Origin: Lytechinus pictus
Lineage: Eukaryota; Echinodermata; Echinoidea; Temnopleuroida; Toxopneustidae
Reading direction: 5' to 3'
Assembly: GCF_037042905.1 (NCBI RefSeq)
Contig: NC_087245.1
Location: forward strand, 8,199,501-8,263,500
DNA: 64,000 nt
Shown here: piece after piece, positions 1 to 11,077 of the stretch
Layout: the number at the start of each line of letters is the position of its first letter
Position numbering within the stretch: the first letter of the stretch is position 1
Made by a program: the position numbers and the translations under genes
Notes under the pieces: generated by a model
What the model was told of the DNA's origin: nothing
The model's input: only the letters and a program-made list of their open reading frames with translations
Databases searched by the model: none

Positions 1-22
1 CTGGGGTGGACTTGACCTTTAA
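1..22. mobile_element. Right end of a TTAA-terminated foldback element, cut by the window
   Basis: CTGGGGTGGACTTGACCT followed by TTAA (19-22) is the inverted counterpart of the left end at 53968 and matches the right end at 62046-62063. Confidence 0.7.
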
Positions 23-534
23 CCCTCCTAACACTCCCAGGGGACCGTAATGGCCCCCTTAAAAATTTCTATGATAAATCCATAAGCACAACAGGGCCAC
101 GCCATATTGTTCAAGACTATTTTTTGGATACATGCATGGATATGTGGTTATGATATTACCATGGAGCTATCAACACATTAATAGCTCAATGATATTACAA
201 GTGCATGACAGACCAGAATTGCTCAATATCGTGATTTCATGTATAAAGCCAATGCTAATTTTTCGCCAACATTTTTATCTGTATCAATATTTGTACTTTT
301 TGTTAATGATTGGAAAATTATTGCCAATAATTTCCATTAAAAAACTGATAAAAAAAACACAAAAGTAACCACAAAACTGTAGATAAGAAATATGTAAAAA
401 AAAACAGTTAAAACAAACATTAAAAAAACAATTTGATCAGAATTCCTCAATTAAAGAAATAAGCAGTTCAAGGGCCTAATATTTATAGATTTAAACCCAA
501 TTTTGTATTTCATGCACTTATGGGTACCCGGTAG
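23..534. other. AT-rich intergenic DNA
   Basis: No gene, RNA or repeat structure recognised. Confidence 0.5.
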
Positions 535-758
535 AATGTAAAAGTCATTGTAGCTTGTCCAGTACTGTGTGCGCCTCACTGGCGACTGACTTGAATACTA
601 CCCAGGGAGTGGAGGATGTGCATACATTGTGTGCGGGAATGACTGATTGAATCCGATGATTGTGGTAATAATAAATCTTTAAAGCGCTTAGACATGTTGT
701 TCCAATGTATTAAGCGCGATATAAAAGCGGACTTTTATCATTATTATTACTTAAAATT
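535..758 (+). mobile_element. SINE-like retroposon copy
   Basis: It contains ACCCAGGGAGTGGAGGATGT, GATGATTGTGGTAATAATAA, AAAGCGCTTAGACATGTTG and GCGCGATATAAAAGCGGAC, ending in a TATCATTATTATT tail. The copy at 61135-61300 has the same order. The GCGC..ATATAAA..(ATT)n tail resembles L2-type 3' ends, as expected for a SINE mobilised by such a LINE. Confidence 0.6.
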
Positions 759-1235
759 TGTATAATTGATTCAAATGAAATAAAGCATATTGAGTAAATG
801 AAATTAAGCATTGAAAGCCTATAGTCTATAGATTATGTCATTTTCTTACATTGTGCAAATTCTTCTCACCCCCTAGATTGACAAGACTAAAAAAACCCTG
901 AGACTTCATCATATGTATGAGGAATAAACTTATGAAATGTCAACTTACTTTTTCGGCATTCAATTTCCTTGATTTTGTTATTTGGGGGAAAATATGAACT
1001 TTTCTGTTGGAAATTCAGTAAAAAAAATTGTAGTCATCTCTTACTAATACTTTAAAAATGTATTTAAAACATCAAGAACTTAAATCATACTGTATTAAAT
1101 GTACAATTTAATTGATTTACAGAAAATTACATCGTTCGTTGGGAAAAAAACGTTTTAAAACGATTTAAAACGTTTTAAAACAATAAAAAGCGTTTTATTT
1201 GTTTTTTTTAATAAAAAACGTTTTTTATTACAACC
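759..1235. other. AT-rich intergenic DNA with CGTTTTAAAACG palindromes
   Basis: At 1148-1229 the palindrome CGTTTTAAAACG and related AAAACG/CGTTTT blocks make a potential foldback. It lies just before the retrotransposon fragment at 1236. Otherwise featureless. Confidence 0.5.
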
Positions 1236-2038
1236 CTGCCCCCATATAATGTATTGCTGTACCGTCTGGACGGAAAGATCTGAAATTAATCACAGTAAGT
1301 TAGAGAGATTACATAAGAGGGCAGCATACATGGTATCTAACTTCTCTTGGGAAACTCCATCTGAACAAATTTTCAAAATATTATCCTGGCCCAAAATACC
1401 CAATGTCTTTTTTAGAGCATCTCGCTTAATGGTTCATAAATGTTTACACGAAGCTGCTCCCCAGGTGCTTTGTGATAAGTTTATTTATATAGAGAAAATA
1501 TCCTCGCGAACAACTAGAAGCACAAATAAGATGATAATCAGGGTGCCATATGCTCGTACAACCTTTTATCAGAAATCATTTTTTGTCACAGGCCCATTAC
1601 ATTGGAAGAAACTACCCGAACACCTCCGATTCATAGAAAACATTAAACAGTTCAAACGGGAAATGGCTAAATGTGAAAAAACCTTTAATATGTAATAGGG
1701 ACTAATGGTGGAATCTATTTTATTCTTTCTCCTCATTTTGTACATATTTTATCTCTTTTCATGTGTATATAATGTTTTCGTTTAGTTTTAGGTAACATCT
1801 GTACAGTATCATATTTTATTTGTTCTGTTATTTTCCATAGTTAATTATGCTTATTTCATTTCATTTTTTTTTTCAATATTAGTATTTATGCTCTATTCTT
1901 TGTTTATATTTGAATACGTTACCATGTTTTATATTTGTGTTTGTTCACGAAGGGCCTCAACGAAAACCAGCTTGTTGCTGATTGAGCTACCCTTCTTTTA
2001 AACATTTGAAATAAATAAATAAATAAATAAATAAAAAA
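1236..2038 (+). mobile_element. 5'-truncated non-LTR retrotransposon with (AAAT)n tail
   Basis: An open frame (1249-1695) encodes the C-terminal end of a reverse transcriptase polyprotein: LERLHKRAAYMV, MVHKCLHEAAP, and SFFVTGPLHWKKLPEHLR (compare the usual SF...GP.LWN.LP..IR). A 300-bp 3' UTR follows with a small hairpin (GAAGGGCC...GCTACCCTTC), then (AAAT)n at 2009-2038. The frame has no stops over 148 codons, so the copy is fairly young. Confidence 0.85.
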
Positions 2039-3708
2039 GCATGGAATGGGCTGAAAATTCATTATCTTTGTCTGTACCTTTATAGGCCTATCTTAACTTC
2101 TTTTCCAGATCCCTGTCAGACAGTATCTTTCACAATTGACATAAGTGATGACTAGAGCTAAATTTCAACTTTAAGTAGTTAATAATTTCATAGTACAAAA
2201 TTTAGTACAAAACGCTAACGGGAGGCTTAGAACCATACATATAGAACTCAATCAATTTGCTGTACGATACTTAATTTCCTTAGCAGCTTTAGCAATTTCA
2301 ATCTCCTTTTGTTTGACAGGAAGTTACTAATTTGTGTACTGGGTATAGATAAAGATCACTTCCTGTTTATTGATTCATATTCTTATTTCTATTTACAATT
2401 TCATTTGATCATTCACCCACAAAAAACAATTGTGCATTACATGATCACAGGAAAAATATATTATTAGCAGGTTTATTTCATTTGATATGATTGGCAATTT
2501 GTGAAGTCCAGTGAATGGAATGGTTTAAAGATGGAATTTCATTCCACTTTAATCATAGGACTATGGAAATTGAAATACATGTATATACATGTATGTGCAT
2601 TGTCCATCTTTTTAATCAACATTTGTGTGCATGTATACATGTGATATAATTCATGTTTCTTTAAAAAATAGTTCTAGATCAATTTAATTTTCTGCTCACT
2701 TATCATAAATTGTAATATCAGAAAGATTTGTCTTTGTGAAACACATTTAAGTGTAATATATAAATAAATATAAATTTATTTAATCAATGGATCTCTTCAA
2801 CACTTTGCAGTAATTTTGTATGTAGTGCCTAATGTTCAATCATAGAATTTTGTTTGAAATTGTGATAAAATTCTTTCCAAAAATTTCACCCCCCCCCCTC
2901 CTTTCCAGGAAATGAACTGATCTACACAGCAGATGGAATCTCGGATTCTGTGATTATTTGATGCATGCTAACATTGTAGAAGAAAAAGAAGATGTGCTCT
3001 TCTGTGACACTAGAAAGTGACAAATACAGAGGAGTGAGAGGGAGAGAGAATTGGAGAGAGGGTACCAGAATTATGCCTGATTGAAAAGGAGCCTTTTATT
3101 CTTCAAGCCATGTTCGCTTACAGGAAGATTAGGGGAAAACAGAGGAGAGAGAGGTTATGAGACAATGCGCTTCCAGGTTTATAACCCCACATGGAGATAA
3201 ATACATGGGACCAACCTTTGTACATAGACCAGGAATTGGACTTCAATGTCAAGACTGCAAGAGTGCTTTGCCGATATACAACCAGGGCAGAAATTAATGA
3301 AATTGGTAATTTACGCAATTATACTACAAAATTCCTTTTGTCGAAGTATTACAGCAGTAATCTCAGGAAATTTTTATCTTAGAGCATTTCATATTGCAAA
3401 AGTTATACATGGGACTCCTTGTTTCATGTGGATCCAGAATCATTCAGCACTTATCACAGATGGACTTTTTCAAATACCGAGGCTAAACCATACTTTTGTA
3501 ACACAAATCATTTGTAAAAAAATTGAAGCACTTAAAATCACAAAGGAGTTTCTATTGACTATTTCACAAATCCATGTATGTGCACACATACAAGACTAAA
3601 TCAGGTCCCTTTAATTCTGTCTGTAAACATTTAAACTGGTACATAGAAAAATCTTACCATGTTGTATATGTTTTAATGTCTGTTTTTACATAATTTCAGC
3701 TAGTAATA
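2039..3708. other. Intergenic DNA with two possible orphan terminal exons
   Basis: The acceptor-like CTTCTTTTCCAG ending at 2108 is followed by PCQTVSFTIDISDD and a stop at 2151-2153. A second, CCTCCTTTCCAG ending at 2908, is followed by NELIYTADGISDSVII and a stop. Neither peptide is recognised. They could be 3' exons of a gene entering from beyond position 1, or chance. Remainder AT-rich. Confidence 0.3.
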
Positions 3709-4040
3709 CCCCTTTCCCATCAAGATCAAGAGTTTGGCCAGTCAAAACATCAGTTTGGCCTGCAAAAATCTTTGCTAAAATATTCATGATGCTTGTAAGT
3801 CTTTCACACTACAAAGGTTTGGGTCAGCCAAAAGCATCTAATCAAAAGCATCTAGTCAGGTTAAAAGACCTTTTGCATCCATGCATACAAAAATGCACAT
3901 GTGATTTTACATTGCTCTGGCCAAAACCATCTGTACCCTATAATTGGACTGGCCATGGCCAATACTGACACATTGCTTAAGCGTCAAAATGTGTTCACAA
4001 TGAGGTTTTGCCAGCCAAAAGGATCTTGATGAGGAATAGG
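3709..4040. mobile_element. 332-bp inverted-repeat element
   Basis: The left CCCTTTCCCATCAAGATC... pairs with the right ...GATCTTGATGAGGAATAGG (inverted). The arms extend inward over GTTTGGCCAGTCAAAAC and GTTTTGCCAGCCAAAA. No ORF, no clear target duplication. Confidence 0.65.
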
Positions 4041-4164
4041 TTATTAGAGGTGGTAAGGACCCAGGCATTATCCACATTATTATTCCAACTCACTTGGGAT
4101 TAAAAAAACAAATGGTAATATACATTATATTTTAGTTAACCCTAACCACCCTTTTTGCTGTTCA

Positions 4165-4735
4165 TTGTATCCATAGGCGGATCCAGAAAGGGGTCCAAAG
4201 CAGTTGCGACCCTGCGTATTGGCGGCGCAAAAAAAAGAGGGAAAGCGAAAAAAAGAATTGAGAAGGAAGGAGGAGAAGAAGAAATGGAGGACATGAGAAA
4301 GAAAAAAAAAAGAAGACAAAAGGAGAAAGTAAAGTAAGGAAAAGCAGAGGGAAAACTTCTAAAAGAAAAATAATTTTGAGAAATTCAGCTCGCGCTTCAT
4401 AATCATATTGCCTGTTTAAAGAGATGAGGATAAAATTATGCTTGAAATTTCCCGTTTTCAACTCAATGTACAAAACATATTTCAGGTAGTGTTTCATGCT
4501 TAATTTATTTTGTGGAGTGAGATATGCATTGTGTCATGACAAAAGTTAAAATATCAGGACAGCTAATTAAAAATTTCAGATCGTGCTTGATGCTTGCATT
4601 ATTTATTCTGGCGTAATGTGAATTTCTGACTACCCCCCTCCCCCTGGGAAAAATTGCCTTCACCTCTATGAGCAGCCGATCAGGGGAGAAGTGTAGATGA
4701 ACACCCCCCCCCCCCCCAACAATGAACAATGCTGG
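4165..4735 (-). repeat. Inverted copy of the GCGAGCGCGAAGCGCGAGCTGA repeat family
   Basis: TTCAGCTCGCGCTTCATAAT (4384 on) and TTTCAGATCGTGCTTGATG (4574 on) are minus-oriented units of the array at 54240-57690. The left end GGCGGCGCAAAAAAAAGAGG (4221 on) matches, inverted, 57578-57600. A C14 run lies at 4704-4717. Confidence 0.65.
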
Positions 4736-4740
4736 AAGAC

Positions 4741-5336
4741 CTGAATCCTTCCTTGGTATCTGAGTTAGGTATTAACCTTATAAGGTAGCTGAAGAATAGA
4801 TCAGAAAATCATATGACAATCATTGCCTAATGGTGATTATGATATAATTCTGTGCAGCCCTATACCCAAGTGCCAAGTAGTTTAAGAATTGCTATGAGGT
4901 TATGTTTTTCTCTTCGTATGTAAATGTAAATTGAGAGACTACAATGTGTTCAAAGTAAAGCTGGATATATATGCATTTTGCTGTATCATTGAAATCAAGC
5001 CAAAGGGGCAAATATTTCTGGAAGTCTTGTTAACTGAAATTTGAATTATTTTGTTGCTTTGTTAGGGTGATGAGCAATTTTTTTCTTTTCCAACTACCTG
5101 TACTAACAGATTCATGTATTTTCACATTTGAATTTTCATGTTCCTGACTAAATTGCAAGAATTTGTGCTTTAATCTCTTCTGTGGTTGGTTTGTAATATG
5201 TACCAGCTATTGTGTTTCAATTTCCACAAAACGGTTTCTACCGTTTCTCAATGTTAACTGTATACATTGTAAACTGTAGGTTACTGTATTTCCATTTCTC
5301 ATGAAGTAATGAGTACTTTTAGAATGTAGTTATTAT
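4741..5336. other. Intergenic DNA
   Basis: AT-rich; nothing recognised. Confidence 0.5.
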
Positions 5337-5480
5337 ATTATATTGGATGGCTCAGAATGGAATACCAGAAATATTCCAAGAGTTCGGGAAAATATTCCAC
5401 GAATTGCAGATGAGTGGGATATTGGCCCTAACGAGTGGAATATGTCTGGTATTTCATGAAATAAAGCCATCCAATATAAT
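5337..5480. mobile_element. 144-bp palindromic MITE
   Basis: The 16-bp termini ATTATATTGGATGGCT (5337-5352) are perfectly inverted at 5465-5480. GGAATA/TATTCC motifs continue the fold inward. Flanks are AT-rich, so a target duplication cannot be judged. Confidence 0.75.
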
Positions 5481-7051
5481 TATTATCATCTATCCCACCC
5501 CCCCCCCAAAAAAAAGAGGGAGCACGCATGTTGAATATGCTCTCATATATCAATAGCAAATTTTGTACAGGAGCCTATGGGATATTCATCGGATTTCGGT
5601 CCTTTTTAGGGATACGCTCTGATACTGCACGGGCAATTGATTCAGACCAAAATACGTGTTTTTAATGCATGGTTAGAACACTCTATAAAGATAATAATTT
5701 CTAACCTTCTGTTCATATTGTACAATAAAAAAAAAAAAAATACATACTTATATTCTATCCATGCTTTCAGGTTTATGCAATCATACTGCACCTGGTAAGT
5801 GACAAGAAGTCAATGAATATGGCATTTCTTTTGTTTTTCTCTAGCTTTTTAATCTTTTGCTTAACATTTCCTTATACAGATCATATACATTGTATTCCTA
5901 ATGTAGTTTACAAAATTTTATCTTATTTCATCTTGTGCAATTTGAATCAATTATACTTGCATTTACGTGAATGACATGTATGTAATTTCAACAAATTACA
6001 TTTTGTGAGTTTGAGGGACGTAGTCAACCCATTTGCTCAAAATATTTATTTTGGCAAATCACATGTAATTCAATTGTATTTTCTATTCACAAGATCATGA
6101 AAGAATTTCATTTTATTTTTCATTTCAATGATTGATCAAATGGATTTGATGAGTATGATTTAAATCATATTCAATCATTACTTGGTTGACATTACCTTTC
6201 ATCAGCTGTTCCCTGTTTCAAGTACATCATCACAGATTTAAACATGGCAAATGTATATATTGGACTAAGGAAAAATTGAACAGCAGTTAAACCTCAAAAT
6301 GTTCATTCTAGCCCTTAATTGTAAGTTGAAAAAGAACGATAATGGATTTTCAGTACAAAGTGTTGTATAGATGAACAGAAATATGTGAACTGACTCCCAT
6401 TCAGAGCTGCGTCTTTTCCCACAGGAATTCCACAAGTGTCTTCTCCTAAAGTTACCTTATAACACTGTCGTAAATTTATTTACCGGTACTGTTTTTGTTG
6501 TATAATTCAAAACCTTTCAAACTTTTTGCAAGAAAAATAGAGAAATTTGGGATACTTTCTCATTTCAATTCTGAAGTAGTTCCAATAGATTCTGATAGAA
6601 CTGTATGTAAACATAGCTTTGCTCCTCACCATGGTGTAAACCAGTTCAGTTCCACATTTTACTCTTATTCATTTGTTTGTCACTTTATATGGTCCAAATT
6701 ACAATCGTCATTTCTTGTAATTCATGTTTTTAAAAATTGAAATGTAAGTAGCCTTATTTATACAACTTCTTACCCTGCTTTGATGGAAAAAAAACAAGTG
6801 ACAATGTGATATTTTTTTTCAATCACAAGTGAAAGTGCCCTCACTTCCGCAAAGATCAGTGGATCAGTATTACAATACATCCTTATTCCTAGCATGAATG
6901 TTTTGCATACTGTATATATCAAGGAAGAGAGCAACAAATTCACATGTTAAAACATATTTCAATGATATCATATGTCACTGTCACTTGAATCCTTATGTCA
7001 AAGTAAGGTAGTAAAAGTTGTAAAAAAAGGGGGGGGGGTATCCGGCAAAAT
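5481..7051. other. Intergenic DNA
   Basis: AT-rich. A 24-bp stretch at 5772-5795 is framed by a perfect acceptor (GCTTTCAG) and donor (GTAAGT), but nothing else supports an exon. Confidence 0.5.
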
Positions 7052-7059
7052 GTATTTGT

Positions 7060-7167
7060 CACTGGCGTAAATCCTTGCGTCACACCTGTTGTTCAGGGGG
7101 GATGATCTATTGTTCCATCCCCCCCCCCCCCCGAAGAATAGGTGTGACTCACGGATTTACGCCAGTG
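7060..7167. mobile_element. 108-bp hairpin MITE with perfect 8-bp target duplication
   Basis: The termini CACTGGCGTAAATCC are perfect inverted copies (7060-7074, 7153-7167), and pairing continues over GTCACACCT. GTATTTGT flanks both sides (7052-7059, 7168-7175). The 8-bp duplication and C-A-starting termini fit the hAT superfamily. A poly-C/G run lies in the loop-proximal arm. Confidence 0.85.
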
Positions 7168-7175
7168 GTATTTGT

Positions 7176-8284
7176 AATCATTCATGCATTTTGTTTTTAT
7201 TGTTTTCAAAATTGTGAATGGCTTTCCATGAAAGACTTGTTGTTCAGAAAGTTTTGAGTTTATTGTTCATGTGGAATAAAGGATGTACATTTTGACTTAT
7301 GAAAAATACACATTGTATGACAACTGACAAGAATTACAAGCAACTTTGGCCTGCCATCTTTTTGTTGTTGATGTATGACTCTGGATAGTAGGATGAGCTA
7401 TGCTATCTATCTGACTTATTCATTCATTTTTTATATTTAGCCTTCATTCAGATCCAATTCTACCCATGCTCTCCTTTTCTTTCTCTCTCTTTCTCCAATT
7501 GCCCCCCTCTAACCCTCCATCTGCCCCCCTCCCTCTCACCCCCCTTCTTCTCCCCCCCCCCCCTTCTTCTCCCCCTTTCTTTCCTGCAGTTGGATGTTAT
7601 TTGGTCACTCACCAAATATTGTTTGCGACCAATGGGCACCAACACAAAAAGGGCCCTTAATGGCATATGACACAAACTAAAATTGGTACCTTATATTTAT
7701 CATAAACATACCCAAAATGGTGTTAATGCAGTAATCACACAGGTCAAGAATATTTAGTGGCATAAAAACCCTAGTTAATGAAGACAGAATTTGTAAGTTA
7801 GACCCTGGATGTCATAAATGGCACTTAATTGAAGCATCCCCATTTTAAAAGAGGAAATTTGACCCTGTTTATGTGTTTCTTTCTTCTCTTTTTTTTTGTT
7901 TGGGGGTGTTTGGAAATGCATTCGTAGCACAATGTGTAGTAGTATGTGCCCTTCTGATTTTGTGTGTTCTGTTGATTTGATTGATAAAGAAATTGATTGT
8001 GGAGTTATTGTCTGATTGGAATGGTCTGATTTGTTATTAAAAAAAATGTTATCCAATGTGAATTGTGTGTGGTTGTTAATATGTGTGCCAGGGCTACCCC
8101 ATGTTTTTGTTCCATAAGGGGGGGGGGACAAGATGACCCATCTTTTTCTCAGTTGAAGTACAGCGTAACAGAAAATTAAATACCAATACCTTTTTTTATG
8201 ATATTCTTTCTTCTCTCTTTGTATTCCTCTCTGTTTTTTTTTTTCAATTCCTCTTTTTTCACTACTTGTAAAACCATAGTAGTA
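7176..8284. other. Intergenic DNA with a long C/T-rich tract
   Basis: A polypyrimidine tract at 7470-7590 ends CTTTCCTGCAG and looks like a strong 3' splice site, but no conserved coding sequence follows. Otherwise unremarkable. Confidence 0.5.
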
Positions 8285-9107
8285 AGGGGTGGTATTCTGA
8301 GATCCATTTTATCTCAGATAAAATAAAATATTTTATCTCCGTTAAAATCAGTGAGATAAAATACCCTTAAAATCTCTCCGAATTGGTATTCTGAGAACAA
8401 TTTTATCTTCATTTTATCTCTGTAAGACACACCTATTTTTCAATCAATATCCAATCAGAAACGCGCTTTTATAGCTCTCTCATATCACTCAACCAATGGA
8501 AATCCATTCCGCTAGGAGGTGTGGCGAAGGAGTGAGATTGCGTCAATTTATTGACTTCAATACGCTTGCGCGTCTTTACAGAGATTTCTTTTTTTTAAAC
8601 AAAAATGGCAATAATCTCATCTTTTTTTCGAAGTCTATATCGCATCTATTAAAGCATCATTTCAAAGACGATATTAGTCAAGAAAAGTCTTATGAAATGA
8701 TTCCTGATTGTACAGGAATAACTTTATGGTGTTGTTCTCAATGAATATATCATTTTTCTTAATTTTCATGCCAACATTTGGAGTTAATTCACCTAGAAAT
8801 ATTGACGAAATCAACGTCGCGGAGATAAAATAGCACCTACCCTCTTTTAAGTTTATTTTATTTTTTCTTCAAAGTAACTTGGGCGCAAGCACATCATCCG
8901 CGTTGCAATGGCCAGATACGCAATGGGTATGTCTACGCAGCCACTGCTCTTTTGCATATCATCATAGATACGCAAGATAAAATTTATACGCAAGATAAAA
9001 TTTTAAATTTTATCTGAGAGATAAAATGTCATCTCAGAATACCAATTTCATTTTAAGAGATAAAATAAAATATTTTAAAGATAAAATGACCTCAGAATGC
9101 CGCCCCT
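8285..9107. mobile_element. 823-bp foldback element with two nested inverted-repeat pairs
   Basis: The outer ends AGGGGTGGTATTCTGAGA (8285) and, inverted, AGGGGCGGCATTCTGAGG (9107) pair. A second, perfect 16-bp pair AATTGGTATTCTGAGA lies inside (8381-8396 and 9032-9047). GATAAAAT blocks fill the arms. The centre has an 82-codon frame (8496-8744) with no recognisable family. Confidence 0.75.
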
Positions 9108-10800
9108 GGTCTGTTAGCGAAATTATGTGGACACGATGGACAAAAGCATGATTTTTTCTCCAGACCTTTGTTTATGTATAAGAAGTAAAAATGGGGTATG
9201 CTCCAAAAAATCTGGCTGCAGGAACAGTGAAAAAATGGGTGAAAATGTCAGAATTTATGAGTTTAGATTGGTCTGATATATAGACTAGCGCTAGTGCAAA
9301 ACTCAATAGCAGTGCATTATTTTGCATAGGTTTAGTTCTTGAATTCAGACCCCTTTTGAACAGATTTTCTGTTTGTCCTCGCATCTCAATGCACCAAATA
9401 TCTGAATGCAGATGCTAAACAAGCCGAAGGGTGGCGGTGGAGGGGGTTGAATGTTGGTGTGTATGTATATATTTTGGTCTTGGGGGTAAAGATGTGCAAT
9501 ACACATTTTTTGCATGTGTTGGAAATTGCGTTGCCATGGTAACAGTGTATTATGGCCCAAAATTAGGTAAAAATATTGCAGTTAGAACTTCTTCCTCTGT
9601 TTTCAGAAAGACTTTACAAATTGCTCATGTTAAAATTGTTCTTTGGAATGGGGTAGAGAGGAGATAGAACTTTGTGAACTTTACTGAAGAGAACTAGAGT
9701 GGTACCTTCAAGAAGGTATTTAGAAAAAGGCACAGAGTAAGGTAAGGTATCTAATAGTGCTCAACTAAGGAGGGAGGGGGGGGGGTGGCTGTGTGCTCCA
9801 ATCTTAGTCTAGCCCCCCCCCCCCTCTTTATAAGCCATGTCATCTATAAAATTATCTTTCTTTCTTTCTCTCCCTCTCTCTCTTTCTCTCTCTCTTTCTA
9901 TCTATTTATGTATCTCTTCCTTCTTACATCTGATAGGCAATAGCCCTAGGAAGATTTTGATATACTAGTAATAGGTCAAATGCAAATGTACTAAAGTAAT
10001 ATGTTCTCATTCTTTTATTGTTTCCTCATTCAATCTTATGTATATCTGGTAATTATATAATTGGGGCAGTTCTGGTATCCTGATATCTACACAAAATTTA
10101 CATACACCTTTATATTACAAGGTGAACAGGGGCCTTTATATATTGTCATTGCATTCACTGTTGGGCTATATGCAGGTAGGATATGTAGACATCCATATAG
10201 TGAATATAACATATATGAGTAACACATTAAAATGGGTCATTGCATAGAAAATAGGCATTTTCAATGCATTTCTTTGTGCTAGCGTGAGTGTACAGATATA
10301 AAAGAATAGCAAAGTAGCTATTTAAAAAAATAAAATTCATAGGTCATATAATAAAGGTGCCATGAGCCTAATTACATTAGGAGGGCTAAAGATATTCGTT
10401 CGACCCAACCCATTCGAATTTTTTCAATTTAATATTGCTGATTGACAAAAGTGTATGAATATGATTCAAAATCTAACACTGTTTCTAGAAATGGTAACTA
10501 CTGAGCTTCCTTTGCCCAAATTGGGAAGATATATCAATGATTTGGAATTATTTTTGACTGGCGGAAGAATTGGGGCTATTTTACTGTTTCAGTTGATGAA
10601 TTTGATCCCATCATATAGTTATCTTCATAAATGGCGATTTATTTTTAAAATGAGCTGGCTACGATACCCTTCTCTGGTCAGATATGGAATGTCAGATATA
10701 TATCCTATCCAAAGGTAGTAAACATTCGACCCTCTAATTTCACATTTATTTTTTATGAATTTTTCTGAAGTGCCATTTTAACACACAAGTCTATGGGGAA
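9108..10800. other. Upstream flank of SNRNP40
   Basis: AT-rich, with G/C runs near 9775 and 9815 and a CT-rich microsatellite (9860-9905). An ACGCGCGTGACACC patch at 10808 lies just beyond. No gene recognised. Confidence 0.5.
9860..9905. repeat. CT-rich microsatellite
   Basis: Interrupted (CTTT)n/(CT)n tract. Confidence 0.85.
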
Positions 10801-10856
10801 TGTTTTACGCGCGTGACACCGTAAGATCGTATCTCTGTGAATGCCAACTACTATAG

Positions 10857-10865
10857 CGCCATCTT
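10857..10865 (-). promoter_or_regulatory. YY1-type motif near the SNRNP40 start
   Basis: CGCCATCTT (AAGATGGCG on the - strand) lies 96 nt before the SNRNP40 ATG. This is the core of the YY1-type element common near housekeeping transcription starts. No TATA box is obvious. The same 9-mer occurs near the likely PI4KB first exon. Confidence 0.4.
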
Positions 10866-10900
10866 ACAATGATATCTAGCCAGCTAACTTTGCACGGTGC

Positions 10901-10936
10901 ATGGATCCAGTGAAGGCCCACCGTATTTTTTTTTAG
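10901..10936 (+). promoter_or_regulatory. Possible upstream ORF in the SNRNP40 leader
   Basis: ATG at 10901 opens an 11-codon frame ending in TAG at 10934-10936, 24 nt before the main ATG. Its context is weak (T at -3, G at +4), so leaky scanning would be expected. It only matters if the transcript starts upstream of 10901, which I cannot show. Confidence 0.3.
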
Positions 10937-10960
10937 TTTACATTTGCACATCTCGAAATC

Positions 10961-11077
10961 ATGCCGGTGATGGACCACAAACGGAAAGCAGAGGAAGGTG
11001 CTTTAGTTGCAGTTAAAAGATCGAAGCATCATGAACTTGTGGCTGCAAGCAATCAACAAAATGCTCTCATGCAAGCG
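10961..11077 (+). CDS. SNRNP40: SNRNP40 coding exon 1
   Basis: ATG at 10961 opens 39 whole codons ending ...NALMQA, followed by the donor GTAAGA. The basic tail (HKRKAEEGALVAVKRSKHHE) aligns with the N-terminus of vertebrate SNRNP40. Phase 0 at the 3' end. Confidence 0.93.

Noticed and set aside
4125-4497. Phe/Leu-rich and Lys-rich frames
   Set aside because: Low-complexity A/G-rich repeat sequence on opposite strands.
5772-5795. 24-nt micro-exon between perfect splice sites
   Set aside because: No neighbouring exon, no conserved peptide; likely chance.
7460-7675. Gly/Arg- and Pro-rich frames
   Set aside because: Products of the polypyrimidine tract at 7470-7590.
8496-8744. 82-codon frame as a transposase remnant
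   Set aside because: No recognisable transposase motif; too short within a foldback element.
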